Positions 50,545 to 59,703 of a stretch of 61,090 nt of DNA are shown one piece after another. The DNA is from DASZMX01 sp035551475 (GTDB lineage Bacteria > Verrucomicrobiota > Verrucomicrobiia > Limisphaerales > Palsa-1400). Position numbers and translations under genes: made by a program. The notes below the pieces were generated by a model, which worked only from the letters and a program-made list of their open reading frames with translations, had not been told where the DNA came from and ran no database searches. The number at the start of each line of letters is the position of its first letter. Positions within the stretch are counted from its first letter, which is position 1. The DNA lies in contig DASZMX010000066.1 in assembly GCA_035551475.1 (NCBI GenBank), forward strand, positions 1 to 61,090. The letters run 5' to 3'.

Positions 50545-51915
50545 ATGTTGCAGTCACGCACCTCGGCCCCGCTCGATCCCGGATTCATTCCGGCGGCGTG
50601 GCATAATCGCAATTATCTCCAGGCGGCGCGCGCCAGCGGGCAGGCGGTCCCGGTTGTTATCGCGCTGGAGCGCGACAATGGTTTGATTTCCCGCTTTGCC
50701 ACCGTGGCCTTGCCCAAGGCCGAAGCGGAGACGCTCCTTTACGTCGAGCGGATTGTGAAGTTCATGCTCTGGGCGCGAGGCGGCTGGCGGCTGACGTTCG
50801 GCGGGCCACGCGCCCTCGGCGAAGCGCTGCAACGGACTTATTCGAGACAAGGCGCACGGGCGTTCGACGTCGATTTAATGACGCGTGTGTATGAGCGGCC
50901 CTTTGAAGTGGTCGTGACCGATGCGGCTGCCGTGCCGGCGGAAAAAGAGATGAGCGCGAAAATCGGCGGGCACTTTGACGGCTGCCGCATTGGGTTTGAT
51001 TTGGGCGCCAGCGATTACAAGGTCGCCGCCGTGAAGGAGGGAGAGGCCGTTTACAGCGCGGAATTCCCGTGGAACCCCAAGGACGAGCCGGACCCAACCT
51101 ATCATTACGAACGTTTGACCAGTGGTTTGCGCGCCGCGGCGTCGCACCTGCCGCGCGTGGATGCCATTGGCGGCAGCTCAGCGGGTGTCATCGTGGACAA
51201 CGAAATCAAGGTCGGCTCGCTCATCCGCGCCGTGACGCCGGACAAGCTGGCGGCGGCGCGCGGCCTTTTTCATAGGCTGGAGCAGGATTGGAAGGCTCCC
51301 GTGGTGGTGGTCAACGACGGCGATGTCACGGCGCTGGCCGGCGCCATTTCGCTCAAGAAAAATGGGCTGCTGGGCATTGCGCTGGGTTCCAGCCAGGCGG
51401 CGGGTTATTTGAACCCGAATGGCGGCATGACCGGCTGGCTCAGCGAATTTGCCTTTGCGCCCGTGGATTACAACCCGGCGGCGCCCGCCGATGAGTGGTC
51501 GCGCGACATTGGCGTGGGCGCGCTTTATTTTTCCCAGCAAGCTGTCAATAAACTTTTGCCGGCCGCCGGCCTTTCCTTCCCCGCAGAACTCGGGCTGCCC
51601 GAGCGCTTGAAGGAAGTCCAGGCGCTCATGACGCAAGGCGATCCGCGGGCCGCCCGGATTTACGAAACCATTGGGGTTTATCTCGGCTGGTCTGTGCCGC
51701 ATTACGCGGATTTTTATGAATTCAGCGACGCGTTGATCCTGGGGCGGGTGACAACGGGGCGCGGCGGCGAAATACTACTTGACACTGCGCGCGCGACCTT
51801 GCGCCGCGAATTTCCCGAGCTGGCGGAGCGCGTGCAACTGCATTTGCCTGACGAAAAAAGCCGCCGCGTCGGCCAGGCGGTGGCCGCCGCCAGCCTGCCC
51901 GCGCTGGGCCGTTGA
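50545..51915 (+). CDS. ROK-like ASKHA-fold protein
   Basis: A 456-residue protein. An N-terminal region of about 145 residues (TLPK-free, including LERDNGLISRFATVALP) precedes an ASKHA ATPase core. The phosphate-1 loop is GFDLGASDYKVAAVK, then SSAGVIVDNEIKVGS, VVVVNDGDVTALAG and GIALGSSQAAGY. The usual zinc motif C-x-C-G-x2-G-C of ROK sugar kinases is not present. It could be a sugar kinase or a sensor relative. It is divergent from the corrinoid operon and ends 2 bases before the next gene, so both are likely cotranscribed. Confidence 0.78.
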   Translation: MLQSRTSAPLDPGFIPAAWHNRNYLQAARASGQAVPVVIALERDNGLISRFATVALPKAEAETLLYVERIVKFMLWARGGWRLTFGGPRALGEALQRTYSRQGARAFDVDLMTRVYERPFEVVVTDAAAVPAEKEMSAKIGGHFDGCRIGFDLGASDYKVAAVKEGEAVYSAEFPWNPKDEPDPTYHYERLTSGLRAAASHLPRVDAIGGSSAGVIVDNEIKVGSLIRAVTPDKLAAARGLFHRLEQDWKAPVVVVNDGDVTALAGAISLKKNGLLGIALGSSQAAGYLNPNGGMTGWLSEFAFAPVDYNPAAPADEWSRDIGVGALYFSQQAVNKLLPAAGLSFPAELGLPERLKEVQALMTQGDPRAARIYETIGVYLGWSVPHYADFYEFSDALILGRVTTGRGGEILLDTARATLRREFPELAERVQLHLPDEKSRRVGQAVAAASLPALGR

Positions 51916-51917
51916 TC

Positions 51918-54167
51918 ATGGAACCGATTGAAAAACCTTATCCCTGGCGGTTTTTCCGCGCCGGCGGTTTTGACCAGGTCAAGATTGAAACCGGCGCCGA
52001 CATCGTTCATCTCGATCAGCTCGACCAGAAACTATGGGTGGCGCTGTCGTGCCCGATTGCCGGACTGAATTTCGACGCCCGCACCGCCAGTTTAATTGAC
52101 ACCGACAAGGACGGGCGCATTCGCGCGCCGGAATTGATCGCGGCCGGCAAATGGGCGGGCTCCATGCTGAAGGATCCCGATCTTTTAATTAGCGGCGGCG
52201 ATGTTTTGGCCCTCGCCGACATTAACGATTCCACGCTGGAAGGCCGCCAGTTGCTCGGCTCGGCGCGGCATATTCTATCCAATCTCGGCGCCGCTTCCGC
52301 CACTGCCATCAATCTGGCGCAAGCCTCCGAGGGCAATGATGTCTTTGCGCGCGCGGCGCTGAACGGCGATGGCATCGTGTTGCCTGAATCCACGCCCGAT
52401 CCCGCGCTGGCTGCGCTCATCCGGGAAATCATGGAGGCGGTGGGCTCCGTCGCCGATCGTTCGGGCAAGGCCGGCATTGACCAGGCGCTGGCGGACAAAT
52501 TCTTCCAGGAATGCGCCGCCTTCGATGCCTGGATGCGGCAGGCCGAAACCGGGGGCGTCATGATTTTGCCGGCTGGCGAGGGAACGGCTGCGGCCGCCAA
52601 GGCTGTCAAAGAAATTAAAGCGAAGGTGGACGATTATTTCGGCCGCTGCCACGTGGCGGCTTATGACCCGCGCGCTCTGCCGGTTCTTAACCGCAAGGAG
52701 GAAGATTACCAGCCCATCGCCGCGCACAATCTCACCATCAACGCCGCGGAAATTGCCGATTTTCCCCTGGCCCATATCGGCCCTGGGCAGCCTTTGCCGT
52801 TTGACGGCGCGGTGAATCCCGCTTTCGCCGCCGCCCTCGCGGCCTTGCGTCATTTGGCGGTGCGTCCGCTCCTGGGCATCCGCTCCGAATTGACCGAGGC
52901 GGAATGGACGGCGCTGCAGGCCAAGCTGGAAAATTTCGCCAAATGGCAGGCCGCCCGCGCGGGCGCCGCGGTGGAAAAACTCGGTTGGGAACGCGTGGGT
53001 GAACTCCTTCAAAGCGGCGCGCGCGAAAAAATCAACGCCTTGATCGCCCAGGATCTGGCCCTCGCGGGCGAAGCCGCGGCGGTTGGCCATGTGGAAAAGC
53101 TGCTGCGCTGCGTGCGCGATCTCCGCCAGTTGTGCCAAAACTTTGTCAACTTTAAGGATCTTTACGCGGAGAACACCACCGCCATTTTCCAAAGCGGCGT
53201 CCTTTACCTCGACCGCCGTTCCTGCTGCCTCTGTTTGACAGTCAGCGATCCCGCCCGCCACGCCGTCATGGCCGGATTGTCCGGCGCGTTTCTGGCCTAT
53301 TGCGATTGCGTGCGCAAAGATAACGCGGAAAAACTTAGCATCGTCGCGGTCGTGTCCCAGGGCGACGACGACAATCTCATGGTGGGGCGCAACGGCCTGT
53401 TTTACGACCGCCAGGGCCGCGATTACGACGCCACCATCACCAAGATCATTCCGAGCCCCATCAGCTTGCGCCAGGCCTTCTGGGCGCCTTACAAAAAACT
53501 GGCCCGCGTGATCGAGGAGCATGTCGCGAAAAAAGCGGCGGCGGCGGACGCCGATGTCAACGCCCAACTCGCTGCCACCGCCACCGCCACCACGGCGGCG
53601 ACCACCGCCGCGGCTCCTGCGGCGCCGGCGAAACCGGCTTTCGATCCGAGCGTCATCGCTCTTCTTAGTGTGGCGGTCGGAAGCCTGGCGGCAGCGGGCG
53701 CCGCCATCCTGGCATTTCTGGGAAAATTTCCCCTGTGGCAATTGCCGCTGATTCTTGCGGGCATCGCCCTGTTGATTTCCGCGCCGTCGCTCATCCTGGC
53801 GTACATCAAGCTCCGGAAGCGAAACCTCGGCCCGATCCTCGATGCCAGCGGGTGGGCGATCAACGCCAAGGCCAGCATCAATGTCCCATTCGGCGCCCGG
53901 CTGACGGGCATTGCGCATTTGCCGGCCAACTCTTCCGTGGACACCCACGACATTTACGAGCAACACGCCGCGCTGTGGCCGAAAATCCTCCTCGTGTTGG
54001 CCCTGATTTTTGAAGTTTTTGCCATCGCGTACGACACGGGTTTGCTCTACCGTCTCACCCGCCATTGGGAGACGCCGCTGGGCAATCCGCCGGCGAACCT
54101 GCGCCCTCACCTGGACCCCACCAACAACCCGCCGGCCGTGACGGCCACCAACGCGCCGTCCAAATAA
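51918..54167 (+). CDS. Large EF-hand and C-terminal membrane protein of unknown function
   Basis: A 749-residue protein of unknown family. Near residue 60 is a calcium-loop-like DTDKDGRIRAPEL. A long, mostly helical middle part contains KEEDYQPIAAHNLTINAAEI, a double-Cys segment (YLDRRSCCLCLTVSD) and DDDNLMVGRNGLFYDRQGRDYDATITKII. An Ala/Thr-rich low-complexity linker near residues 545-575 is followed by two adjacent membrane spans (about 575-640), a soluble loop and a third span near residue 690. There is no signal peptide. It is coupled to the ROK-like gene. Function cannot be assigned. Confidence 0.8.
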   Translation: MEPIEKPYPWRFFRAGGFDQVKIETGADIVHLDQLDQKLWVALSCPIAGLNFDARTASLIDTDKDGRIRAPELIAAGKWAGSMLKDPDLLISGGDVLALADINDSTLEGRQLLGSARHILSNLGAASATAINLAQASEGNDVFARAALNGDGIVLPESTPDPALAALIREIMEAVGSVADRSGKAGIDQALADKFFQECAAFDAWMRQAETGGVMILPAGEGTAAAAKAVKEIKAKVDDYFGRCHVAAYDPRALPVLNRKEEDYQPIAAHNLTINAAEIADFPLAHIGPGQPLPFDGAVNPAFAAALAALRHLAVRPLLGIRSELTEAEWTALQAKLENFAKWQAARAGAAVEKLGWERVGELLQSGAREKINALIAQDLALAGEAAAVGHVEKLLRCVRDLRQLCQNFVNFKDLYAENTTAIFQSGVLYLDRRSCCLCLTVSDPARHAVMAGLSGAFLAYCDCVRKDNAEKLSIVAVVSQGDDDNLMVGRNGLFYDRQGRDYDATITKIIPSPISLRQAFWAPYKKLARVIEEHVAKKAAAADADVNAQLAATATATTAATTAAAPAAPAKPAFDPSVIALLSVAVGSLAAAGAAILAFLGKFPLWQLPLILAGIALLISAPSLILAYIKLRKRNLGPILDASGWAINAKASINVPFGARLTGIAHLPANSSVDTHDIYEQHAALWPKILLVLALIFEVFAIAYDTGLLYRLTRHWETPLGNPPANLRPHLDPTNNPPAVTATNAPSK

Positions 54168-54186
54168 ACTTGTTCGCGCGCGAGGA

Positions 54187-54585
54187 ATGCCTATTTTAAA
54201 GCCTGTGTTCAGACGCATCGCCAAATTCCTGCTGGTCATGGCTTTGGCGTCTTCGATTGGCCTGCATTGGGTGGCCCTGCAATCGGTGGCTTGGACGACG
54301 ATGCTGGTCGGCAATCTGCACCAGGGCTCCATCGCCCAGGCGCTGCAAAGGACATTTGATGGCCGGCATCCGTGCCCGCTCTGTCAAGCGATTGCCAAAG
54401 GGAAAAACTGCGAGCGCAAAAGCGCCTCAGTCGCGCCGCTCAAGAAATTTGAATTTCCACCCTCCACGGCGCTGGCCCGCCTCATTATTCCGGCGCAATT
54501 TCCCGCTGTCGTGGCGCCTCCTTTCTTTTGCCCCCTGCTGCGGGCGTCGCCGCCCACCCCTCCGCCTCGAAATCTCCTGGCCTGA
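54187..54585 (+). CDS. Small membrane-anchored protein with CPLC motif
   Basis: A 132-residue protein with an N-terminal hydrophobic stretch (about residues 13-32), then FDGRHPCPLCQAIAKGK and a downstream Cys, followed by a Pro-rich C-terminus. The C-P-L-C pair preceded by His recalls small metal-related membrane proteins (DUF2946-like) but is not a firm match. It lies 19 bases after the large EF-hand gene and 71 before an outer-membrane protein gene that also has a Cys-rich N-terminus. A redox or metal-binding role is possible. Confidence 0.55.
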   Translation: MPILKPVFRRIAKFLLVMALASSIGLHWVALQSVAWTTMLVGNLHQGSIAQALQRTFDGRHPCPLCQAIAKGKNCERKSASVAPLKKFEFPPSTALARLIIPAQFPAVVAPPFFCPLLRASPPTPPPRNLLA

Positions 54586-54656
54586 CCCTCGTTCGTTCGT
54601 TGTTCCAAATGTTTAATGGAGCCCGCCTTGGCGGCGGCTCATCGTCAGGAGTTTGT

Positions 54657-55631
54657 ATGAAGAATGTCTTGTCCCGTTCCATCCTTTGCGGCGCTGTTGC
54701 GGCCGCCTGTCAGATTGCGTCCATTTCCGCCCACGCGTGCGCCTGCGGCTGCGGCATGTTTGATGTGGGCACCGCCTCCATGCTTCCGACGGGGTCGGGC
54801 GGCATGGCATTTCTGGATTTCATTTATCAAGACCAAAACCGCAACTGGGCCGGCAACGGCCCGGCGCCAGCTGTCAATAATCCGGACCGCGAAATCAGCA
54901 CCCTGTTTATCGCGCCCACCGTGCAGTATTTCTTCAATCGCCAATGGGGATTCGAGGCCGAGCTTCCGTTTGCCCAGCGCACCTTCAAAACCGTCGGGGG
55001 CCCTTCTGGCAACGACCCCGTCAGCCTGCATTGGTGGGGCTTGGGCGACATCCGCCTGAATGCGGAATACACGGGCTTTTCGGATGATATGTCGAGCGGC
55101 GTCAATCTAGGGGTCAAACTTCCGACCGGTGATTTCCGCCATAACGATGCTTTTGGGGACATCGACCGTGATACCGAGCTAGGCTCAGGGAGCGCCGACC
55201 TGCTATTGGGAGGTTTTTATCGCAGTTATTTCCCGGGCCACCTGGGCCTCGCGTGGTTCGCCCAAGCCCAGCTTGATCTTCCGGTTGTAACACAGGATCA
55301 ATATCGCCCCGGCTTGGAATTCAACACCGCCTTGGGATTATATTATAGCAAGTGGCATCTCGGACGGCTCAAAATTTCGCCTTTGGCGCAGTTAATTGGC
55401 TCCTTCCGCGCCACCGACACGGGAGCCAATGCGTCGGGCGGCTCGAATAGTGATGATCCCGGCAACATCGGCTCCGGCTACCAACGCCTGAGCGTCTCGC
55501 CTGGCATCGAACTCGATTTCCATCCCTGGCGCGTGTATGCCGATGTGGAAATTCCCATTTACCAACAAATGAACGGCAACCAGCTCGTTTCGGACGAACT
55601 TTTCAAATTCAGCTTTAGCTATTCGTTCTAA
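54657..55631 (+). CDS. Outer-membrane beta-barrel protein with N-terminal CACGCG motif
   Basis: A 324-residue exported barrel. The signal peptide ends near SAHA, directly before CACGCGMFDVG, a four-Cys-rich segment at the mature N-terminus. The rest alternates short strands (YFFNRQWGFEAELPFAQRTF, GVNLGVKLPTGDFRHND, YADVEIPIYQQMNG) and ends with an aromatic FSYSF, as expected for barrel assembly. It resembles transporter-type barrels of the phenol-degradation MetA-like group. A good Shine-Dalgarno (AGGAG) precedes the ATG. The Cys motif may bind metal or a cofactor. Confidence 0.8.
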   Translation: MKNVLSRSILCGAVAAACQIASISAHACACGCGMFDVGTASMLPTGSGGMAFLDFIYQDQNRNWAGNGPAPAVNNPDREISTLFIAPTVQYFFNRQWGFEAELPFAQRTFKTVGGPSGNDPVSLHWWGLGDIRLNAEYTGFSDDMSSGVNLGVKLPTGDFRHNDAFGDIDRDTELGSGSADLLLGGFYRSYFPGHLGLAWFAQAQLDLPVVTQDQYRPGLEFNTALGLYYSKWHLGRLKISPLAQLIGSFRATDTGANASGGSNSDDPGNIGSGYQRLSVSPGIELDFHPWRVYADVEIPIYQQMNGNQLVSDELFKFSFSYSF

Positions 55632-55761
55632 ATCAATCCTTTTCCGCCTCGACAATCAGCGGTTGCAGCGCTACACTCCGACGCCTTGGTGGCCACACCT
55701 TTGTCGTCGGTCTGGCGCGAGGCAAGCCATTCACGCTTAACCATTTTTCATTCGCGAATTC

Positions 55762-58533
55762 ATGCGCAAAACGTCATTTCTTTATTTGGCTGCGGCATTG
55801 CTGTTGGGCCTTTCCCAATCGGCCCGCGCAATCATCGATGCGACGCTGCAAATGCAGCTCGGCAACCCATCTTTCGCGACGGCTGACACCAATAACCACG
55901 ACCATTTTTTAATCCAGCGCCCCGTTGAAGCCATCGACTACAGCGATAACTTGCGCGAGCCCAATTGGGCGAGTTGGGATCTCACCGCGTCGGACGTCGG
56001 CTCGAGCGGTCGTTCGCCGGATTTCTACGAGGACACCAATCTTCCGGCCAATTTCTATCGCGTTCTCCCCACCGATCTCAGCGGCTCGGGTTATGATCGC
56101 GGGCACATGTGCCCCTCCGCCGATCGCACAGATACGGTGGCGGACAATGAAATGGTGTTCTTCATGTCCAACATCATCCCGCAGGCCCCCGACAACAATC
56201 AGGGAGTCTGGGCCAATTTCGAGGATTATTGCCGCGGCCTGACCTCTGGAAATGAGATTCTTATCACTTGCGGCCCGGGTCTTTTTGATGGTTCCCGCAC
56301 AGGTTCTGCCGGGGCGGTCGCCATTCCCACATACACTTGGAAAATCGCCGTGGTGGTGCCGTTGGGCTCCGGCGCGGCCCTGAGCCGCATCACCTCCGCC
56401 ACGCGTGTCATTGCCATCCGCGTGCCCAACACCAATGGCGTCAGCAGCGCCTGGCAAAATTACGTCACGTCTGTCAATCAAATCCAAGTGGACACCGGCC
56501 TCGCGTTCTTTACCGCGCTGCCGTCGGATGTTGCCGCCGCGTTGCGCAGCAAAGTCGATGGCCAGGCGGGCCCTCCGCCCGGCATTGCCAGTGTTGCGCC
56601 GTTCACCGGCGCCGCCGGCGATCAAATCACCATCACGGGAACGAACTTTACATCGGCGAGCGCAGTGGCGTTCAATGGCGTCAGCGCGGCGTTTACCATC
56701 AATTCCGCCACGCAAATCACGGCGACGGTCCCAACGTTCGCTTCCACGGGCAAAATCAGCGTCACAACTCCAAATGGCACTGGTCTTAGCGCCAGCTCCT
56801 TTACCGTGACGGGCGCATTTCTCGACCTCGCCATCGGCGTGTCGCATAACGGACATTTTATCCAAGGCGATGCCGGCTACCTCTACACCATCATCGTGAC
56901 CAATTCTGGCACGGTCGCTTCGAGCGGAACGGTGACGGTTTCCGATTTGCTTCCGGCAGGCTTGACCGCCACAGCCATGAGCGGCCCCGGTTGGACGGCG
57001 AATTTGACGTCATTGACGTGCACGCGGACGGACGGCCTGCCGCCCGGCGCGGCTTATCCCGCGATTACGGTCACAGTGACCGCCGGCTCGTCTGGGGTCG
57101 TCACGAATGTGGCCACGTTCTCGGGCGGCGGCGACACCAATGCTGTCAATAATACTACGTCAGATTTGACGGTGATCGATCCTCCGGGGGGCGGCGGCGG
57201 GACCAATGTGATTTCGCTGGTTGGCTGGGATGTTCATGGCGTCGGCTCCTTTGGAGTTTCACCCTTGCCTCCCACCACCAATGCCGCGAATTTGACGGTC
57301 GTCGGTCTGACGCGCGGGCCCGGAGTGGCGACCACGGGAACCGGCGCCGGCGGCGCGTGGGGCGGGGACGCTTTTAATAGTTCATCCGCTGTCGCCGCGA
57401 TTGCCGCCGGGCAATACGCCACTTTCAGTCTCACCGCCAACGCCGGCTATCGCGTCTCCTACTCGCTGCTGGATAAATTTGACTATCGCCGCTCCAACAC
57501 CGGCCCCAATGCCGGCGTCCTCCAATATCAATTGGACAATGGCCAGTTCAATGACATCGCGCCGCTCTCCTATTCTGTGGCGGGAACCGGCACATCACTT
57601 AATGCCATTGACCTCTCCGGGATTGCTGATTTGCAGAATGTGGCCCCGGGCGTCAAAGTCACCTTCCGCATTGTCAACTACGGCGGATCGAGCGCCGCGG
57701 GCACCTGGTATGTTTATGACGCGGCCAACACCACCGCCCTGGATTTCGAAATGCAGGGCGTGGTCGCCCTCGCGAATCCGCCGGTCGCCGACCTCGGGCT
57801 TGCTGTCTCCCACTCCGGCAGCGTGGCGCAGGCTGATTCGGGCGACGCTTATGGCATCGTGGTCACCAACGCCGGGATCGCGCCCTCGGTCGGGCCGGTC
57901 ACCGTCACTTTGGCTGTTCCGTCCGGACTAACCGTCACAGCGATAGGCGGCGCCGGTTGGACGCCCAATCTCGGTGCGCTGACCTGCACGCGTTCCGATT
58001 CGCTGCCGGTCGCCAGCGCCTATCCGCTAATCACTGTCACGTTTGACGTTGCGGCCAATGCTCCCTCTGTCGTCACTAATTTTGCGACTGTTTCGGGCGG
58101 CGGCGAAACCAACACCGCCAACGACACGGCGGGCGATATGATGGCCATCACGCCTCTGACCCCGGTGCAGCGCTGGCGCCTGCAATGGTTCGGCGCGACG
58201 GTCAACACAGGCGAGTCCTCCGACCTCGCCGTTTCCAGCAGCGACGGCATGCCGAACCTTTTGAAGTACGCCTTGGGCCTGGACCCGCTCGCCCCGGCGG
58301 CCGATCCTGTGGTGGCGGACACCAATTCTGGTTATCTGCGCCTCACGCTCCCCAAAAACCCCGACGCCACCGATATTTCCTTCCACGTTGAAGCGACCGC
58401 CGACCTGTCGCAATCCTGGTCCACCAACGCCACCACGATCGACCAGGAAACCTCCACCCTCCTGCAAGTCCAATACAATACCCCGCTCACGAACGGCCTC
58501 GGCTTCCTCCGCCTCCGCGTCAGCCGCCCGTAA
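55762..58533 (+). CDS. Secreted DNA/RNA non-specific endonuclease with IPT/TIG and DUF11 domains
   Basis: A 923-residue exported nuclease. After a signal peptide (ending near SARA) the NUC domain spans about residues 30-270. The active-site motif is YDRGHMCPSADR (His as general base), and the metal Asn lies in the SNIIPQAPDNNQGVWANFE region. An IPT/TIG domain (about 275-350), a DUF11 domain (355-470), a jelly-roll-like region (480-680) and a second DUF11 domain (685-790) follow. The C-terminal module ends in GLGFLRLRVSRP. It would degrade extracellular nucleic acids, for example for nutrient release or in competition. Confidence 0.9.
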   Translation: MRKTSFLYLAAALLLGLSQSARAIIDATLQMQLGNPSFATADTNNHDHFLIQRPVEAIDYSDNLREPNWASWDLTASDVGSSGRSPDFYEDTNLPANFYRVLPTDLSGSGYDRGHMCPSADRTDTVADNEMVFFMSNIIPQAPDNNQGVWANFEDYCRGLTSGNEILITCGPGLFDGSRTGSAGAVAIPTYTWKIAVVVPLGSGAALSRITSATRVIAIRVPNTNGVSSAWQNYVTSVNQIQVDTGLAFFTALPSDVAAALRSKVDGQAGPPPGIASVAPFTGAAGDQITITGTNFTSASAVAFNGVSAAFTINSATQITATVPTFASTGKISVTTPNGTGLSASSFTVTGAFLDLAIGVSHNGHFIQGDAGYLYTIIVTNSGTVASSGTVTVSDLLPAGLTATAMSGPGWTANLTSLTCTRTDGLPPGAAYPAITVTVTAGSSGVVTNVATFSGGGDTNAVNNTTSDLTVIDPPGGGGGTNVISLVGWDVHGVGSFGVSPLPPTTNAANLTVVGLTRGPGVATTGTGAGGAWGGDAFNSSSAVAAIAAGQYATFSLTANAGYRVSYSLLDKFDYRRSNTGPNAGVLQYQLDNGQFNDIAPLSYSVAGTGTSLNAIDLSGIADLQNVAPGVKVTFRIVNYGGSSAAGTWYVYDAANTTALDFEMQGVVALANPPVADLGLAVSHSGSVAQADSGDAYGIVVTNAGIAPSVGPVTVTLAVPSGLTVTAIGGAGWTPNLGALTCTRSDSLPVASAYPLITVTFDVAANAPSVVTNFATVSGGGETNTANDTAGDMMAITPLTPVQRWRLQWFGATVNTGESSDLAVSSSDGMPNLLKYALGLDPLAPAADPVVADTNSGYLRLTLPKNPDATDISFHVEATADLSQSWSTNATTIDQETSTLLQVQYNTPLTNGLGFLRLRVSRP

Positions 58534-58619
58534 AAACAGCGCAAAACCTGCCTTACCTCAACGTCCACCCGGATTGCGCTTGCGCGAATACTCGCGCCCT
58601 CGCAAGATCATTTGAACTT

Positions 58620-59609
58620 ATGAAGAACCCGATTCGTGTGGCGGTGACCGGCGCGGCCGGCGCCATTGGTTATTCGATTTTGTTTCGTTTGGCTTCCGGC
58701 GAAGTGTTCGGCGCGGATCAACCTTTGATCCTCCATTTGGTTGACATCGAGCCCGCCTTGCCGGTGTTGCAAGGCGTGATGATGGAATTGGACGACTGCG
58801 CCTTTCCGCCATTGCGCGGCATGGTCGCCACCGCCGATCCCAACGAAGGTTTTCGCGGCGTGAATTGGGCGTTGCTCATCGGCAGCGTGCCGCGCAAGCC
58901 CGGCATGGAGCGCAAGGATCTGCTCGCCATTAACGGCAAGATTTTCACCGGCCAGGGGCAGGCCCTCGCCAGGAATGCCGCGCCCGACGCCCGCATTCTC
59001 GTGGTGGGAAATCCCTGCAACACCAATTGTCTCATCGCCATGGAAAGCGCGCCGGAAATCCCTCGCGACCGTTGGTTTGCCATGACGCGGCTCGATGAAA
59101 ATCGCGCCAAGGCCCAACTCGCGAAAAAAGCCGGCGTGGAAGTCGGCGCCGTCAGCAATCTGGCCATCTGGGGCAACCATAGCCCGACGATGTATCCTGA
59201 TTTTTATCACGCCAAGATCAGCGGCCAACCGGTTACGACCGCGATCAAGGACGAAAATTGGTTAAAGACCGAGTTCATCACCACCGTGGCCCAGCGCGGC
59301 ACCGCCGTGATGAACGCCCGCAAACTTAGCAGCGCCGCGAGCGCCGCCAATGCCGCCATCGACACCGTCAAATCGATCCTTCGCCCGACCCCCGCCAACG
59401 ATTGGACCAGCGTCTGTGTCTGTTCCGACGGCAGCTACGGCATCGACAAAAATCTCATCTGCTCGTTCCCCGTCCGCAGCGACGGCCAGAAATTGCAAAT
59501 CGTCCCCGGCCTCACGATCAATCCTTTCAGCCAGGAAAAAATCAACGCCACCGTCAACGAGCTAAAAGGCGAACGCGCCATGTCCGCCGAACTGGGCCTG
59601 GTCAAATAG
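58620..59609 (+). CDS. mdh: Malate dehydrogenase
   Basis: A 329-residue NAD-dependent enzyme of the cytosolic-type MDH group that interconverts malate and oxaloacetate. The nucleotide fold starts RVAVTGAAGAIGYSILFRLASG, with the NAD-selecting Asp in HLVDIEPAL. VGNPCNTNCLIAM, FAMTRLDENRAKAQLA (Asp/Arg) and the catalytic His in IWGNHSPTMYPDF are present. Length and motif order are normal. It is the only clear TCA enzyme in the window. It ends in a convergent region with a strong hairpin. Confidence 0.95.
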   Translation: MKNPIRVAVTGAAGAIGYSILFRLASGEVFGADQPLILHLVDIEPALPVLQGVMMELDDCAFPPLRGMVATADPNEGFRGVNWALLIGSVPRKPGMERKDLLAINGKIFTGQGQALARNAAPDARILVVGNPCNTNCLIAMESAPEIPRDRWFAMTRLDENRAKAQLAKKAGVEVGAVSNLAIWGNHSPTMYPDFYHAKISGQPVTTAIKDENWLKTEFITTVAQRGTAVMNARKLSSAASAANAAIDTVKSILRPTPANDWTSVCVCSDGSYGIDKNLICSFPVRSDGQKLQIVPGLTINPFSQEKINATVNELKGERAMSAELGLVK

Positions 59610-59632
59610 ACGAAGGAGAATCTGAACCTTCT

Positions 59633-59691
59633 TTTCTGATTTCCGGAGTTCCAAATTTGTTTTTTAAATCTCAAACTCAGGAAATCAGGAA
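59633..59691. terminator. Long hairpin between convergent mdh and purE
   Basis: CTGATTTCCGGAGTT at 59636-59650 pairs with AACTCAGGAAATCAG at 59674-59688 (14 of 15 bases), extended by T-G and T-A pairs. The loop is 23 bases and T/A-rich. CCAAATT in the loop (59651-59657) can also pair with AATTTGG just past the stem (59690-59696), which is a pseudoknot topology. It is placed like a bidirectional terminator. Confidence 0.65.
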
Positions 59692-59703
59692 TTTGGGTTG
59701 TTC

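Noticed and set aside
52275..54332. Long antisense open frame (about 685 codons) over the large EF-hand gene
   Set aside because: It is rich in Arg, Gly, Ala and Gln with no recognisable domain, and it mirrors a well-formed gene on the other strand. High GC makes such frames common.
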